Below are positions 51,029-59,773 of a stretch of DNA of 64,000 nucleotides, one piece after another. How positions within the stretch are numbered: the stretch's first letter is position 1; the number at the start of each line of letters is the position of its first letter. Source of the stretch: LMUY01 sp965276785. Its GTDB lineage: Bacteria > Pseudomonadota > Alphaproteobacteria > Acetobacterales > Acetobacteraceae. Where the stretch lies: the NCBI GenBank assembly GCA_965276785.1, contig OZ255629.1, forward strand, positions 2,232,001-2,296,000. The letters are read 5' to 3'. The notes beneath the pieces were generated by a model. That model searched no databases, was not told the DNA's origin, and was given only the letters and a program-made list of their open reading frames with translations. The position numbers and the translations under genes were made by a program.

Positions 51029-53653
51029 CTATTGTCCGAGCCGCCGGACCGCATCGGCCAAAGATCGTCCCGAGGCGGCATAGTCCTGCCATGGCTTGGT
51101 CTTCGCCAACAGCGCGGGCGCGGACCGCACCGTAAAGCGCGACGGGTCGAGGCCGGCTTTCACTTGCGCCCATGATAGTGGCATCGAGACGGTGGCGCCG
51201 GGCCGAGCACGCGGCGACAGAGGTGCCACTGCGGTCGCCAAACGGTCGTTGCGCAGATAGTCCAGAAAAATCCGCCCGGTGCGCTGCTGTTTGGCCATCT
51301 TCATGACGAATCGCTCGGGCGCCGCATCCGCCACCACCTGGCAAACGGCGCGCGCGAACGCTTTGGCCGCGGCCCAGTCGAGCGGGCGCGACTGGCGCGC
51401 CAATGGCGTGACAATATGCAGGCCTTTGCCGCCAGTGGTTTTGCAGAAGCTCACGAGCCCCAACTCGGACAGCAGGTCTCGAACCTGAACGGCCGCGTCG
51501 ATCACGGCGGTGAACTTCACCTGCGGGCCAGGATCCAGATCGAACACCAGCCGGCCCGGCACGTCGTAATGGAACGGGTCGCAATTCCATGGGTGAAGTT
51601 CGAGCGCCGCGACCTGCGCCACCGCGGCCAGACCCTCCACCCGGTCGATCTCCAGGTAGGGTTTGCGGTCGCCGGGCGCGTTGACCAGGGTAAGCAGATT
51701 GGACGAGCCGGGCATGGCATGGCGTTGAAAGAACGTCTGGCCGGCGTAGCCATCCGGCGCGCGGACGATTGAGCAGGGCCGGCCGATGAGATGCTGGATG
51801 AGCCAGTCGCCGATGGCTTCGTAGTAGCGGGCCAGGTCCATTTTGGTCACGGCCACACCGTCGCCGGCATCGGGCCACATGATTTTGTCGGGCCGGGAAA
51901 TCAACGTGCCCATGACTTGGCTTGCACCCTTGGACGCAAGCTGGGCGGTTGGCCCAGCGGGTGGGCGCTTGATTGCCGTGCCTGCGGGCGCCGGAGCCTC
52001 CGCGACCACTTCGGCCGCCGGCTTGTCCTCCCGCAGCCCTTTGAAGGCCGCTTGCCGGATCATGCCGGCGTCCGTCCAACCGGCAAACTCAACCTCCGCA
52101 ACCAAGTCCGGCCGGACCCAATGCACATTGGCCGCCGGTCGTGGCGACCCCGGGCCAGTGAAGGGGCTGTTAGCTGCCGCCACCGCTCGCAGCCGGGCCA
52201 GCAGGGGTGCCACCTTAGCGGCGCTGAAGCCGGTGCCGACGCGCCCGACATGGACCAAATGGTCGCCTCGATGCACACCCACGATCAGAGAACGGAACTT
52301 CGCCCCGGTGTCGGTCCAGGCGCCGATGACCACCTCGTGGCCGCCACGGCATTTGGCCTTGCTCCAGGCGTCGCTGCGTCCCGAGCGGTAGGGCGAGTCG
52401 GCACGCTTGGAGACAATCCCTTCCAGCGACAGCTTGCAGGCTGAACGCAGCACCGCGTCTCCGCCGCTGCCGAAATGATCGACGTAGCGCAAGAGCGCAC
52501 TGGGCTTCGCCTGGGCCTCCAACAAGGCCTGGAGCCGGGTCTTGCGCCCGGAGAGCGGGAGCGGACGCAGGTCTTCGTGCCCGGCGAACAGCATATCGAA
52601 CGCGAAAAACACCAGATTGGCTGTGCTGCCTTCCGATAGCGCGACTTGCAGCATGGCAAAATCGGGGGCGCCATGGGCGTCCAAGGCGACGATCTCACCA
52701 TCGATGATGGCGTCGGGCAGGTGCTTGCAAGTGGCGGCAATGGCGGAAAAACGCTTCGTCCAGTCCAGCCCCTTGCGGGTGCGCAACACCGCATCGCCCT
52801 CGCTGATCCGCGCCTGGACGCGGTAGCCATCGAGCTTGATTTCATGCACCCAGCCGGTCCCCGCCGGGGGGCGCTCCACGCTGACGCAGAGCTGCGGCTC
52901 GATGAAGTCGGGCATGGGGGCGGCCGGTCTCGTCCTCTGGCGGGGCTGGGCGCTGGTGGCCGCTGCCTTTGCCCGCTTGCGCAACGCGGGCGCCAGACCC
53001 GTGCTGGAGTCCCATGTCGCATCCTTGCCGACGGAGGCATCGCGCTGCATGAACGGTGCGGGAGATCGGCCGGTGCCGGCGGTGATTTCCTGCATGGACC
53101 GGCCAGACGCGACCGAACGGTCCTCGGCCAACAGGCCATCGCCGTCACCTTCATGCGCAAAGGCATCCCGATGCTTGATCAACAGCCAGTTGATCCGTTT
53201 TCCGCCACTCCAGTTCTTGATCCGCACCAGCACCCAGCTGCCGTGGAGGTGTTCCCCCTCCAGGGTGAACTTCAGGTCACCGGCGGCAAGCCCGTCTTGC
53301 GCCGCCATGCCCTCCGGCGACCAATAGCCGCGATCCCACAACTGAACCGTGCCGCCGCCATACTGGCCTTTGGGGATCGTGCCCTCGAAATCGCCGTAGT
53401 CGAGCGGATGGTCCTCGACTTCGACGGCCAAGCGCCGGTCATGCGGGTCGATGGAAGGGCCCTTGGTCACCGCCCAGGACTTGAAGACGCCATCCAACTC
53501 CAGCCGCAGGTCGTAATGCAGCCGGGTCGCGGCATGCTTTTGCACCACGAAGCGCAGACGGCCCGGCGCCGATGGCGCGGCGTCGCCGCGAGGTTCTTCG
53601 GTGCGGGAGAAGTCCCGTTTGGCTTGGTAGACCTCCAGCTTCTTGGTCGCCAT
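51029..53653 (-). CDS. ligD: multifunctional DNA ligase D (non-homologous end joining)
   Basis: An 874 aa three-domain end-joining enzyme. It has an N-terminal 3'-phosphoesterase (about 10-190: FVVQKHAATRLHYDLRLE, DHPLDYGDFEGTIP), an ATP-dependent ligase (about 248-550, nucleophile K273 in EIKLDGYRV), and a C-terminal primase-polymerase (about 600-874: YYEAIGDWLIQHL, FDLDPG with the metal aspartates, GGKGLHIVTPL, DYLRNDRLATAVAPLS). This domain order is common in alphaproteobacteria. It normally works with Ku, but no ku gene is in the window. Confidence 0.95.
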   Translation of the reverse strand: MATKKLEVYQAKRDFSRTEEPRGDAAPSAPGRLRFVVQKHAATRLHYDLRLELDGVFKSWAVTKGPSIDPHDRRLAVEVEDHPLDYGDFEGTIPKGQYGGGTVQLWDRGYWSPEGMAAQDGLAAGDLKFTLEGEHLHGSWVLVRIKNWSGGKRINWLLIKHRDAFAHEGDGDGLLAEDRSVASGRSMQEITAGTGRSPAPFMQRDASVGKDATWDSSTGLAPALRKRAKAAATSAQPRQRTRPAAPMPDFIEPQLCVSVERPPAGTGWVHEIKLDGYRVQARISEGDAVLRTRKGLDWTKRFSAIAATCKHLPDAIIDGEIVALDAHGAPDFAMLQVALSEGSTANLVFFAFDMLFAGHEDLRPLPLSGRKTRLQALLEAQAKPSALLRYVDHFGSGGDAVLRSACKLSLEGIVSKRADSPYRSGRSDAWSKAKCRGGHEVVIGAWTDTGAKFRSLIVGVHRGDHLVHVGRVGTGFSAAKVAPLLARLRAVAAANSPFTGPGSPRPAANVHWVRPDLVAEVEFAGWTDAGMIRQAAFKGLREDKPAAEVVAEAPAPAGTAIKRPPAGPTAQLASKGASQVMGTLISRPDKIMWPDAGDGVAVTKMDLARYYEAIGDWLIQHLIGRPCSIVRAPDGYAGQTFFQRHAMPGSSNLLTLVNAPGDRKPYLEIDRVEGLAAVAQVAALELHPWNCDPFHYDVPGRLVFDLDPGPQVKFTAVIDAAVQVRDLLSELGLVSFCKTTGGKGLHIVTPLARQSRPLDWAAAKAFARAVCQVVADAAPERFVMKMAKQQRTGRIFLDYLRNDRLATAVAPLSPRARPGATVSMPLSWAQVKAGLDPSRFTVRSAPALLAKTKPWQDYAASGRSLADAVRRLGQ

Positions 53654-53712
53654 GACCGGTTAAAACTCCAAGCCGTTACTCGGGCCTAACGCCCGAAGCG
53701 ATCAGACGGCTC

Positions 53713-54303
53713 TTATTGGCCGGCGAACACCTTGTGAGTGGCAGGCGGCTCGGCGAGGCTGTCGTCGCCAAGTTCGGCGAACACCTCGGTTGGCACGAAA
53801 GCCCGGGTGATGTGCCATTGCCAGCCCCATCCAACCCGGACCAGGTCGAGCTGCAGACGAAGCGGGGCAGTCGGCCTGAGTTTGCTGCCGAGCCGGAGGC
53901 TTGCCTCGAACCGGGTCGGGCTGTCGAACCATATCGCGAACGACGAGGCCTTCCTCGTCAGTGCGGCCGCTCCGCGCGAGGCGCCGAACTCCGCCGCCAG
54001 ACGCTCGGGCGTGACGATGCGGTCGACGGCATTGCCCGCCATGCCTTTGACGAAGCTGGCGCCAAACGGCGGCAGCGCATCCGCCGAGGCATCGTCGGCG
54101 GCGGCCGTCGCTGTGGGATCGGTCCCCATGATGCCGTCCGCGATATCCTCCTTTAGCCCCTCGCGGACGCTGTCCCACTCCACTGCGGTCGCTAGGGCTC
54201 GCGTATTGCCTCGCTGCAGTGCAGCATCCATGTGGTAGAGGGCCACACAGGGCCAGGCAAGGTAAGCCCCGAGGCAGACGGGCAGCAGGACGAGCTTTTT
54301 CAT
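53713..54303 (-). CDS. DUF2939 domain-containing protein
   Basis: A 196 aa protein with a single N-terminal hydrophobic segment (KKLVLLPVCLGAYLAWP) and the family pattern YHMDAALQRGNTRALATAVEWDSVREGLKEDIADG. The C-terminal half has FDSPTRFEASL and RVGWGWQWHITRAFVP. These are probably periplasmic, membrane-anchored proteins of unknown function. It lies 59 bp after ligD's start on the same strand side, so it is upstream of ligD and may be co-transcribed with it. Confidence 0.82.
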   Translation of the reverse strand: MKKLVLLPVCLGAYLAWPCVALYHMDAALQRGNTRALATAVEWDSVREGLKEDIADGIMGTDPTATAAADDASADALPPFGASFVKGMAGNAVDRIVTPERLAAEFGASRGAAALTRKASSFAIWFDSPTRFEASLRLGSKLRPTAPLRLQLDLVRVGWGWQWHITRAFVPTEVFAELGDDSLAEPPATHKVFAGQ

Positions 54304-54510
54304 GGCGGCGCGCTCTGTTGGACAGCTTCATTCTTGCCTGCAAAAACGGCAGCGTTCCAGCGATTTCTCGCCGCCGGCGAGTTTCCTCCCCCAGGGTGGA
54401 ATGCTGTCCCCGAGCTGGCCCGCCACGCGACGCCCCGACGATTCCGCCGACGCGTTTGACACTGCACTATCTCCCAACCATATCTTCACCAACCACGAGA
54501 GTTCTGACGC

Positions 54511-54741
54511 ATGGCGATGGCCGCTAGCGAAATCGAGGCAATGATCCGCGCGGCCCTCCCGGACGCGACCGTCACCGTCGAGGATTTGGCGGGCGACGGC
54601 GATCATTATGCCGCCACCGTCACGAGCGAGGCGTTTCGCGGCCTCTCCCGGGTCAAGCAGCACCAGCTTGTCTACACCGCCTTGCGCGGCCGGATGGGTG
54701 GCGAGCTGCACGCCTTGGCGCTTCAGACATCACACCCCTAA
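54511..54741 (+). CDS. BolA family protein
   Basis: A 76 aa BolA-type protein: EIEAMIRAALPDATVTVEDLAGDGDHYAATVTSEAF, then SRVKQHQLVYTALRGRMGGELHALAL with the conserved His near the end. BolA proteins pair with CGFS monothiol glutaredoxins to hold and deliver [2Fe-2S] clusters, and the next gene is exactly such a glutaredoxin, 15 bp on. A second ATG two codons in is possible. Confidence 0.93.
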   Translation: MAMAASEIEAMIRAALPDATVTVEDLAGDGDHYAATVTSEAFRGLSRVKQHQLVYTALRGRMGGELHALALQTSHP

Positions 54742-54756
54742 CCGGAGCCATCACCC

Positions 54757-55098
54757 ATGAGTGACACTGCCACTGCCGAGCGGATCAAGGCGGACATCAC
54801 CGCCAACCGGGTAATGCTCTTCATGAAGGGCAACGCCATGTTCCCGCAATGCGGCTTCTCCGCCCGGGTGGTGCAGATCCTCAGCCACCTTGGGGTGCCG
54901 TTCCAAACCGCCAACGTGCTGGAGGATGCGGCGCTGCGGGAGGGTATCAAGGCATTCTCGCAGTGGCCCACCATCCCGCAACTCTACGTGGATAGCGAGT
55001 TCGTCGGCGGCTGCGACATCATCACCGAAATGTTCCAATCCGGTGAGCTTGAAGCGCTGCTGACAGAGAAAGGCGTGCCGCACCAAGCCGCGGCCTAA
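54757..55098 (+). CDS. grxD: monothiol glutaredoxin, Grx4 family
   Basis: A 113 aa CGFS-type glutaredoxin that binds a [2Fe-2S] cluster with glutathione and supplies iron-sulfur proteins. The site is MFPQCGFSARVVQIL (C32-S35), followed by WPTIPQLYVDSEFVGGCDI. GGAG lies 9 nt before the ATG. It forms an operon with the preceding bolA, and glutathione reductase is encoded 0.8 kb downstream on the same strand. Confidence 0.95.
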   Translation: MSDTATAERIKADITANRVMLFMKGNAMFPQCGFSARVVQILSHLGVPFQTANVLEDAALREGIKAFSQWPTIPQLYVDSEFVGGCDIITEMFQSGELEALLTEKGVPHQAAA

Positions 55099-55120
55099 TC
55101 CGGCCCTCCCTCGGGCCGCT

Positions 55121-55858
55121 ATGGGTGCTGCGAAGGCTGCCGTCCCGCCGGTCTTCAACGGGTTTGGCCCCGGCGCCTTCGCGTTCTTCCGCGAACTCAG
55201 TCGCAACCAGGCCAAGCCCTGGTTCGAGGCCAACCGCTCCAGCTATGAACGCGAGGTGCAAGGCCCGGCGATGGCCTTGGCGGAAGACGCGGCAGCCGAA
55301 CTCGCCCGTCGCGACCTGCCGCTCACCGGAAGCGCCAAGCGCTCCACCTTCCGGCTGCATCGCGACGTCCGCTTCAGCAAAGACAAGACGCCCTACAAAA
55401 CGCATGCGGGTTGCGTGTGGATGCGGCCGGGCTTCAAGAAGGAGAGCGGCGGCGTCGTCTACCTGCACATCGCCGACGCAGGCTGCTTCATCGCTGCCGG
55501 GTTCTGGGAAGTCGAGCGGCCGCAGTTAGACGCCATCCGCGCCGCCATCCGGGATCGGCCCGAGGCCTACAGCGAGGCGATGAGCACCGCTACGGCCGCG
55601 GGATTGGTGCTTGACACGTCCGACAGCACCGCCCGCTTGCCCCGGGGTTTCGAGGCGGTGGCCGACCCGGTGATCGTCCCCGCCCTCAAGACGCGCCACC
55701 TGGTGGTCAAACGCCCTTTGCTCAAGCGCGACGTCGGCAAACCGGCTCTGGTCGGACTGGTTGCCGCCACCACCGAGGCCGCCTTGCCGCTGCTGCGCTT
55801 CGGCTGGGAGGCCATGGACGCCGCCGGGCCGCCGCCGTCCTGGAGCTTGCTCCGCTGA
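55121..55858 (+). CDS. DUF2461 domain-containing protein
   Basis: A 245 aa soluble protein of the DUF2461/TIGR02453 family. Its signature is FFRELSRNQAKPWFEANRSSYEREV, TFRLHRDVRFSKDKTPYKTH, GVVYLHIADAGCFIAAGFWEVERPQLDAIRAAI and RLPRGFEA, with a KRPL segment near the end. The biochemical function is unknown. It starts 22 bp after grxD and is followed within 50 bp by glutathione reductase, so the four genes may form one transcript. Confidence 0.88.
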   Translation: MGAAKAAVPPVFNGFGPGAFAFFRELSRNQAKPWFEANRSSYEREVQGPAMALAEDAAAELARRDLPLTGSAKRSTFRLHRDVRFSKDKTPYKTHAGCVWMRPGFKKESGGVVYLHIADAGCFIAAGFWEVERPQLDAIRAAIRDRPEAYSEAMSTATAAGLVLDTSDSTARLPRGFEAVADPVIVPALKTRHLVVKRPLLKRDVGKPALVGLVAATTEAALPLLRFGWEAMDAAGPPPSWSLLR

Positions 55859-55908
55859 CATCCGCCGCGATCGGCCCTATGTCACCTGCGACATCCGGGG
55901 GCTTGGCA

Positions 55909-57285
55909 ATGGCGTGTGATTTCGACCTCTTCGTCATCGGCGGCGGCTCGGGCGGGGTTCGCTGCGCCCGCATTGCCGCCACCCACGGCGCCCGGGTCGC
56001 CATCGCCGAGAGCACCTATTGGGGCGGCACCTGCGTCAACGTCGGCTGCGTGCCGAAGAAGCTGATGGTGATGGCCGCCGACTATGGCATGGCCGCGGAC
56101 GACAGCCGCGGGTTTGGCTGGGACACGCGGCGCGGCACGCATGATTGGGCGGCCTTCATCGCCAAGAAAGATGCCGAGATTGCACGGCTGAACGCCATCT
56201 ATGTCCGCCTGCTGACCTCGGCGGGCTGCACCCTGTTCGACGCCCCCGCCCGCTTCCTCGACCCGCATACGTTGGACGTCGGCGGGCAGCGCGTCAGCGC
56301 CGAGCGCATCGTGATTGCGGCCGGCGGCCATCCGATCCGGCCCGACATCCCCGGCGGCGACCTGGGGATCGTCTCGGACGCGGCGTTCCATCTGCCTGCG
56401 CTGCCCAAGCACGTGATGCTGGTCGGCGCCGGCTACATCTCGGTGGAGTTCGCCGGCGTGTTCGCCGGGCTCGGCGCCGAGGTGGAACTGGTTTGCCGGC
56501 CGCCACTGCCTCTGCGCGGCTTCGACGCCGACCTGCGCAAGGCCTTGGGCGAGGCACTCACGGCGCAGGGCGTCCGCCTGCACTGCGGCACCGAGCCCAC
56601 CCGGGTGGAGCGGGACGGCCAAGGCTACCTGGTTCACCTGCAGGACGGCTCGGTGCGCCGGACCGACCTGGTGTTCTGGGCGATCGGCCGGCGGCCCAAC
56701 ACGCGCTCGCTTGGCCTTGAGGCGGCCGGCGTGGCGACGTCCGGCGCAGGCGCGGTCAAGGTGGACGCACAGGGCCAGAGCAGCCAGCCACATATCTATG
56801 CCATCGGTGACGTGTCGAACAAACTCAACCTGACGCCGGTGGCGATCGCGGAGGGCCATATGCTGGCCGACCGCCTGTTTGGCGCACACCAGCGGCATTG
56901 GAACCTGGACACCGTGCCGACAGCGGTGTTCAGCCATCCGCCGATCGCGACCGTTGGGCTCACCGAAGAGGACGCCGCCGCCCGGTTCCCGGTCGACATC
57001 TACCTGGCCCGGTTCACCCCCATGCGCCACACCATGACGGGCCGCCATGCTCAAACGGTGATTAAGCTTGTGGTCGAGCAGTCCACCCAACGCGTGGTAG
57101 GCGCCCATATGCTGGGAGACGATGCGCCCGAGATGATGCAAGGCATTGCCGTGGCGCTGACGGCGGGCGCGACCAAGGACGAGTTTGACTGCACCATCGG
57201 GATTCACCCGACCGCCGCGGAAGAATGGGTGACGCTTCGCACCCGCACCCGGGAGGCGGGAGTGGCCGCCAAAGCGGCCGAATAG
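55909..57285 (+). CDS. gor: glutathione-disulfide reductase
   Basis: FAD-dependent enzyme that reduces GSSG with NADPH. The 458 aa protein has the FAD site VIGGGSGGVRCARIAA (10-25), the redox disulfide GGTCVNVGCVPKK (C42, C47), an NAD(P)-binding VGAGYISVEFAGVFAGLG, FAD site II IYAIGDVSNKLNLTPVA, and the C-terminal GIHPTAAEEW with the catalytic His-Glu pair. The start MACDFDLFVIGG at 55909 is preferred over an in-frame ATG ten codons earlier. Placement after bolA-grxD suits thiol and iron-sulfur homeostasis. Confidence 0.95.
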   Translation: MACDFDLFVIGGGSGGVRCARIAATHGARVAIAESTYWGGTCVNVGCVPKKLMVMAADYGMAADDSRGFGWDTRRGTHDWAAFIAKKDAEIARLNAIYVRLLTSAGCTLFDAPARFLDPHTLDVGGQRVSAERIVIAAGGHPIRPDIPGGDLGIVSDAAFHLPALPKHVMLVGAGYISVEFAGVFAGLGAEVELVCRPPLPLRGFDADLRKALGEALTAQGVRLHCGTEPTRVERDGQGYLVHLQDGSVRRTDLVFWAIGRRPNTRSLGLEAAGVATSGAGAVKVDAQGQSSQPHIYAIGDVSNKLNLTPVAIAEGHMLADRLFGAHQRHWNLDTVPTAVFSHPPIATVGLTEEDAAARFPVDIYLARFTPMRHTMTGRHAQTVIKLVVEQSTQRVVGAHMLGDDAPEMMQGIAVALTAGATKDEFDCTIGIHPTAAEEWVTLRTRTREAGVAAKAAE

Positions 57286-57381
57286 GTCCACGTGATCCCA
57301 GCGGGCGCCCGCGATCGTACGGAAAGCACCGTCGCTCGAAGCGTCGAGCAAACCAATCGCGACCCCTCCTTGGCAGCGGTG

Positions 57382-58584
57382 TCATTCCAAGGCTCGGCTC
57401 CAGGTCGCCACCAGGCAGCCGATCGTCCGCTGCCAGGTGAACTCCGCAGCCCTCGCCGAGCCGGCAGCCTGCAATGCCTCGCTCAATGCGGGATCGGTGA
57501 GAATGCGGTGCAGCCCGGCGCCGATGGCGGCTTCGTCTTCCGGATCCACCAGCAGCGCGGCAGCTCCGGCGAGTTCGCCTACCGCGGTAGTGCTGGAGGC
57601 CAGAACCGGTGCGCCAGCCGCCATCGCTTCCACCACCGGCAGGCCGAACCCCTCGTACAGGCTGACATAGGCAAACACCCCAGCCCGCGCACAGAGTGCA
57701 ACCAAGTCGGCGTCGGCGACGTGGCCCAGCAGGCGGACGCTGCCGCTGCGGATGGCAGCGTTGGCTTCCGGCCGGGAGAGCACGTCGCCCCAGCCCTTCC
57801 CGCCGGCGATCACCAGCGGCGCCTGGGCGCGCAGCGCGGCCGGCAAAGCGAGATGGGCGGAGAGTAGCCGGTCGAAGTTCTTGCGCGGTTCCAAGGTGGA
57901 GATCGAGAACACGTAGCTGCGGTCCAGGAGCCCGAAACGCTCCAATACGGCCGCCGCCGCTGCCTGCGTGCTGGGTACGAACTCCGCCGCAGGGGCGAGC
58001 GGCACCACGTCGACTTGCTCGGCGGAGATGCCCAACTCCCGCACCATGGCAGCCTTGGTGAACTCCGAGATCGCCACGAAGCGGCGCGCCTGGCGCAAGG
58101 TGGCCGGCAGGTTGCGGTCGATCCAATGCAGCCGCTCGGCCGGGTGCCAGCTTGGCTGGTGATGCCAGGAGAGGTCGTTCACCGTCACCACCGTGGGCAG
58201 CGCGATTGGACGGGCGATCATATTGGGCTCGTGATACACCAGCCGCCGCCCGCACTCGCGCGCGATCCGGCGCACCCGCCGGTTTACGCCGCCATGTTTG
58301 ATGCGCCGCAGGGTCTGCACCCCCGGGATGCGGCCCAGCGCCACTTTCCATGGGATCGGCGTGGCTGGCGCTAGGCGGCTCAACAGCGCCTCATCCTCCA
58401 GCGCGCCGACCGTATCGATGCGCGACACCCCATGCGTCAGCAACAGCAGCAATTGCCCGATATCGGGCGACTGGAATGCGGCGCGAGCGATCTCCATGGT
58501 CATCCGCCCGACTCCGGACCGGCGTGCCATCAGGCTCTCCGCGCCGATCAGCACGCTTACTTTTGGCAGGAGCTCGAACGGCAC
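57382..58584 (-). CDS. GT4-family glycosyltransferase
   Basis: A 400 aa GT-B enzyme. The C-terminal donor domain shows FSISTLEPRKNFDRLLSAH, VIAGGKGWGD, VRLLGHVADADLVALCARAGVFAYVSLYEGFGLPVVEAMAAGAPVLAS and VGELAGAAALLVDPED, the GT4 E-x7-E pattern. It starts at a GTG (58584) with AAGGA about 6 nt upstream and is the last of six same-strand genes beginning at 62896. It probably adds a sugar to a glycan or lipid built by that operon. Confidence 0.9.
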   Translation of the reverse strand: MPFELLPKVSVLIGAESLMARRSGVGRMTMEIARAAFQSPDIGQLLLLLTHGVSRIDTVGALEDEALLSRLAPATPIPWKVALGRIPGVQTLRRIKHGGVNRRVRRIARECGRRLVYHEPNMIARPIALPTVVTVNDLSWHHQPSWHPAERLHWIDRNLPATLRQARRFVAISEFTKAAMVRELGISAEQVDVVPLAPAAEFVPSTQAAAAAVLERFGLLDRSYVFSISTLEPRKNFDRLLSAHLALPAALRAQAPLVIAGGKGWGDVLSRPEANAAIRSGSVRLLGHVADADLVALCARAGVFAYVSLYEGFGLPVVEAMAAGAPVLASSTTAVGELAGAAALLVDPEDEAAIGAGLHRILTDPALSEALQAAGSARAAEFTWQRTIGCLVATWSRALE

Positions 58585-58597
58585 AAAGGTCCTTCGT

Positions 58598-59044
58598 TCA
58601 GTTCGAAATGTGACACTCCGGCGTCACATGCCCGGCAAAACGGGTCCAATACACGGTCTGGCCAAACAGCGGAATGCCGATATAGCCGCGCATGCGCAAC
58701 CGCCCCTGATCGTCGACACGCAACTGGATGGTGTAGGTCTTCTCGTCATCGGGATCGACAATGTGGCTGTCCCAGACGCCGTCGCCATTGACGGTTCCGC
58801 CGGGAACGATTTGCAGATGACACCGAGAATGACCCTTGGCGTCGAGCTTGGCAGTGCCGTCCGGCCGCAAGTCCGTCACCCCGATCACAGTGCCGCATAG
58901 CCCGGCCGGACAAGGCGCGATATCCACCACGCCGCTATGGTCCGGCGTCCACCAAGCGCCGAACACTGCGCGCGAGTCCCACGCGCGTGCCTCCCTTGCT
59001 GCCAGCAGAAGCAGCAGGAGGGCGAAACCGACCCGCCAGGTCAT
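58598..59044 (-). CDS. exported DUF2147 domain-containing protein
   Basis: A 148 aa protein with a signal peptide (FALLLLLLAAREARA). The mature part is a DUF2147 calycin-like beta barrel: VFGAWWTPDHSGVVDIAPCPAGLCGTVIGV, GTVNGDGVWDSHIVDPDDEKTYTIQLRVDDQGRLRMRGYIGIPLFGQTVYWTR. Such proteins are periplasmic and of unknown function. The ATG overlaps the GT2 stop as ATGA (59044-59041), which ties it to the glycosyltransferase operon. Confidence 0.88.
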   Translation of the reverse strand: MTWRVGFALLLLLLAAREARAWDSRAVFGAWWTPDHSGVVDIAPCPAGLCGTVIGVTDLRPDGTAKLDAKGHSRCHLQIVPGGTVNGDGVWDSHIVDPDDEKTYTIQLRVDDQGRLRMRGYIGIPLFGQTVYWTRFAGHVTPECHISN

Positions 59045-59742
59045 TCGGCCGGCTTGGGCGAAGCGGCCACGCGCGCGAAGGTCGCGGCAATACGCCATCC
59101 CGCTCGGACGGTGCCTTTCAGCGATCCGGCGACCTTGCTCTCTCCGCCGAAACGGCAGCGATAGGGCATCGGCACTTCCAGGATGCGCAAACCGGCCCGG
59201 GCGGCCTTCATCTGCATTTCGATGTTCCAGCCGTAGGTCATTTCCCGCATGTGCAACGCCTCCAGGCTGCTGCGGCGGATGGCCCGGAACGCACACATAT
59301 CGGTGTATCGAACGCCATAGAGCGCGCGCATGCCCAACCCCGCCGCGAGGCCGGCGGCCACCTGGTGCCAACTCATCGAGCCGGGATCGCGTTGGCCACG
59401 GGTGCGCGAGGCGATGACGAAGTCATGCGTGCCGGCTTGGATCGGGGCGGTGAGCCGCTCCATCAGGTCGGCCCGGTCGGCGCCATCGCCGTCCAGGAAC
59501 ACGATGACGTCGCACGCCGGGTCGGCCGCTGCGGCGGCGCGGGCGCAAGCCAGGCCGTAGCCGCGCTCGGCCAGAGCGAGCACGCGTGCTCCCGCAGCTT
59601 CGGCGGCGCCAGGCGTGCCATCCGTGCTGCCGCTATCGGCGACGATGATGTCGGTGGCGACCCCGCGGGAAATTTCCCGCACCACCGCGCCGATTGCATC
59701 CCGCTCGTTCAGCGTTGGGATGACGACGCAGACGCCGGGCAT
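59041..59742 (-). CDS. GT2-family glycosyltransferase
   Basis: A 233 aa soluble GT-A transferase like bacterial dolichyl-phosphate-mannose-synthase-type enzymes: VVIPTLNERDAIGAVV, DIIVADSGSTDGTPGAAE, DVIVFLDGDGADRADLMERLT, YTDMCAFRAIRRSSLEAL and MTYGWNIEMQMKAARAGLRILEVP. It lacks C-terminal membrane helices. It lies 31 bp after the radical SAM gene and overlaps the DUF2147 gene by 4 bp. Confidence 0.9.
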   Translation of the reverse strand: MPGVCVVIPTLNERDAIGAVVREISRGVATDIIVADSGSTDGTPGAAEAAGARVLALAERGYGLACARAAAAADPACDVIVFLDGDGADRADLMERLTAPIQAGTHDFVIASRTRGQRDPGSMSWHQVAAGLAAGLGMRALYGVRYTDMCAFRAIRRSSLEALHMREMTYGWNIEMQMKAARAGLRILEVPMPYRCRFGGESKVAGSLKGTVRAGWRIAATFARVAASPKPAE

Positions 59743-59773
59743 CAGGCTACCGAAATGATGACCGATCCATCCG

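Noticed and set aside
57301..57312. GCGGGCGCCCGC palindrome after glutathione reductase as a terminator
   Set aside because: A short self-complementary GC run without loop or T-tract is expected by chance in DNA this GC-rich.
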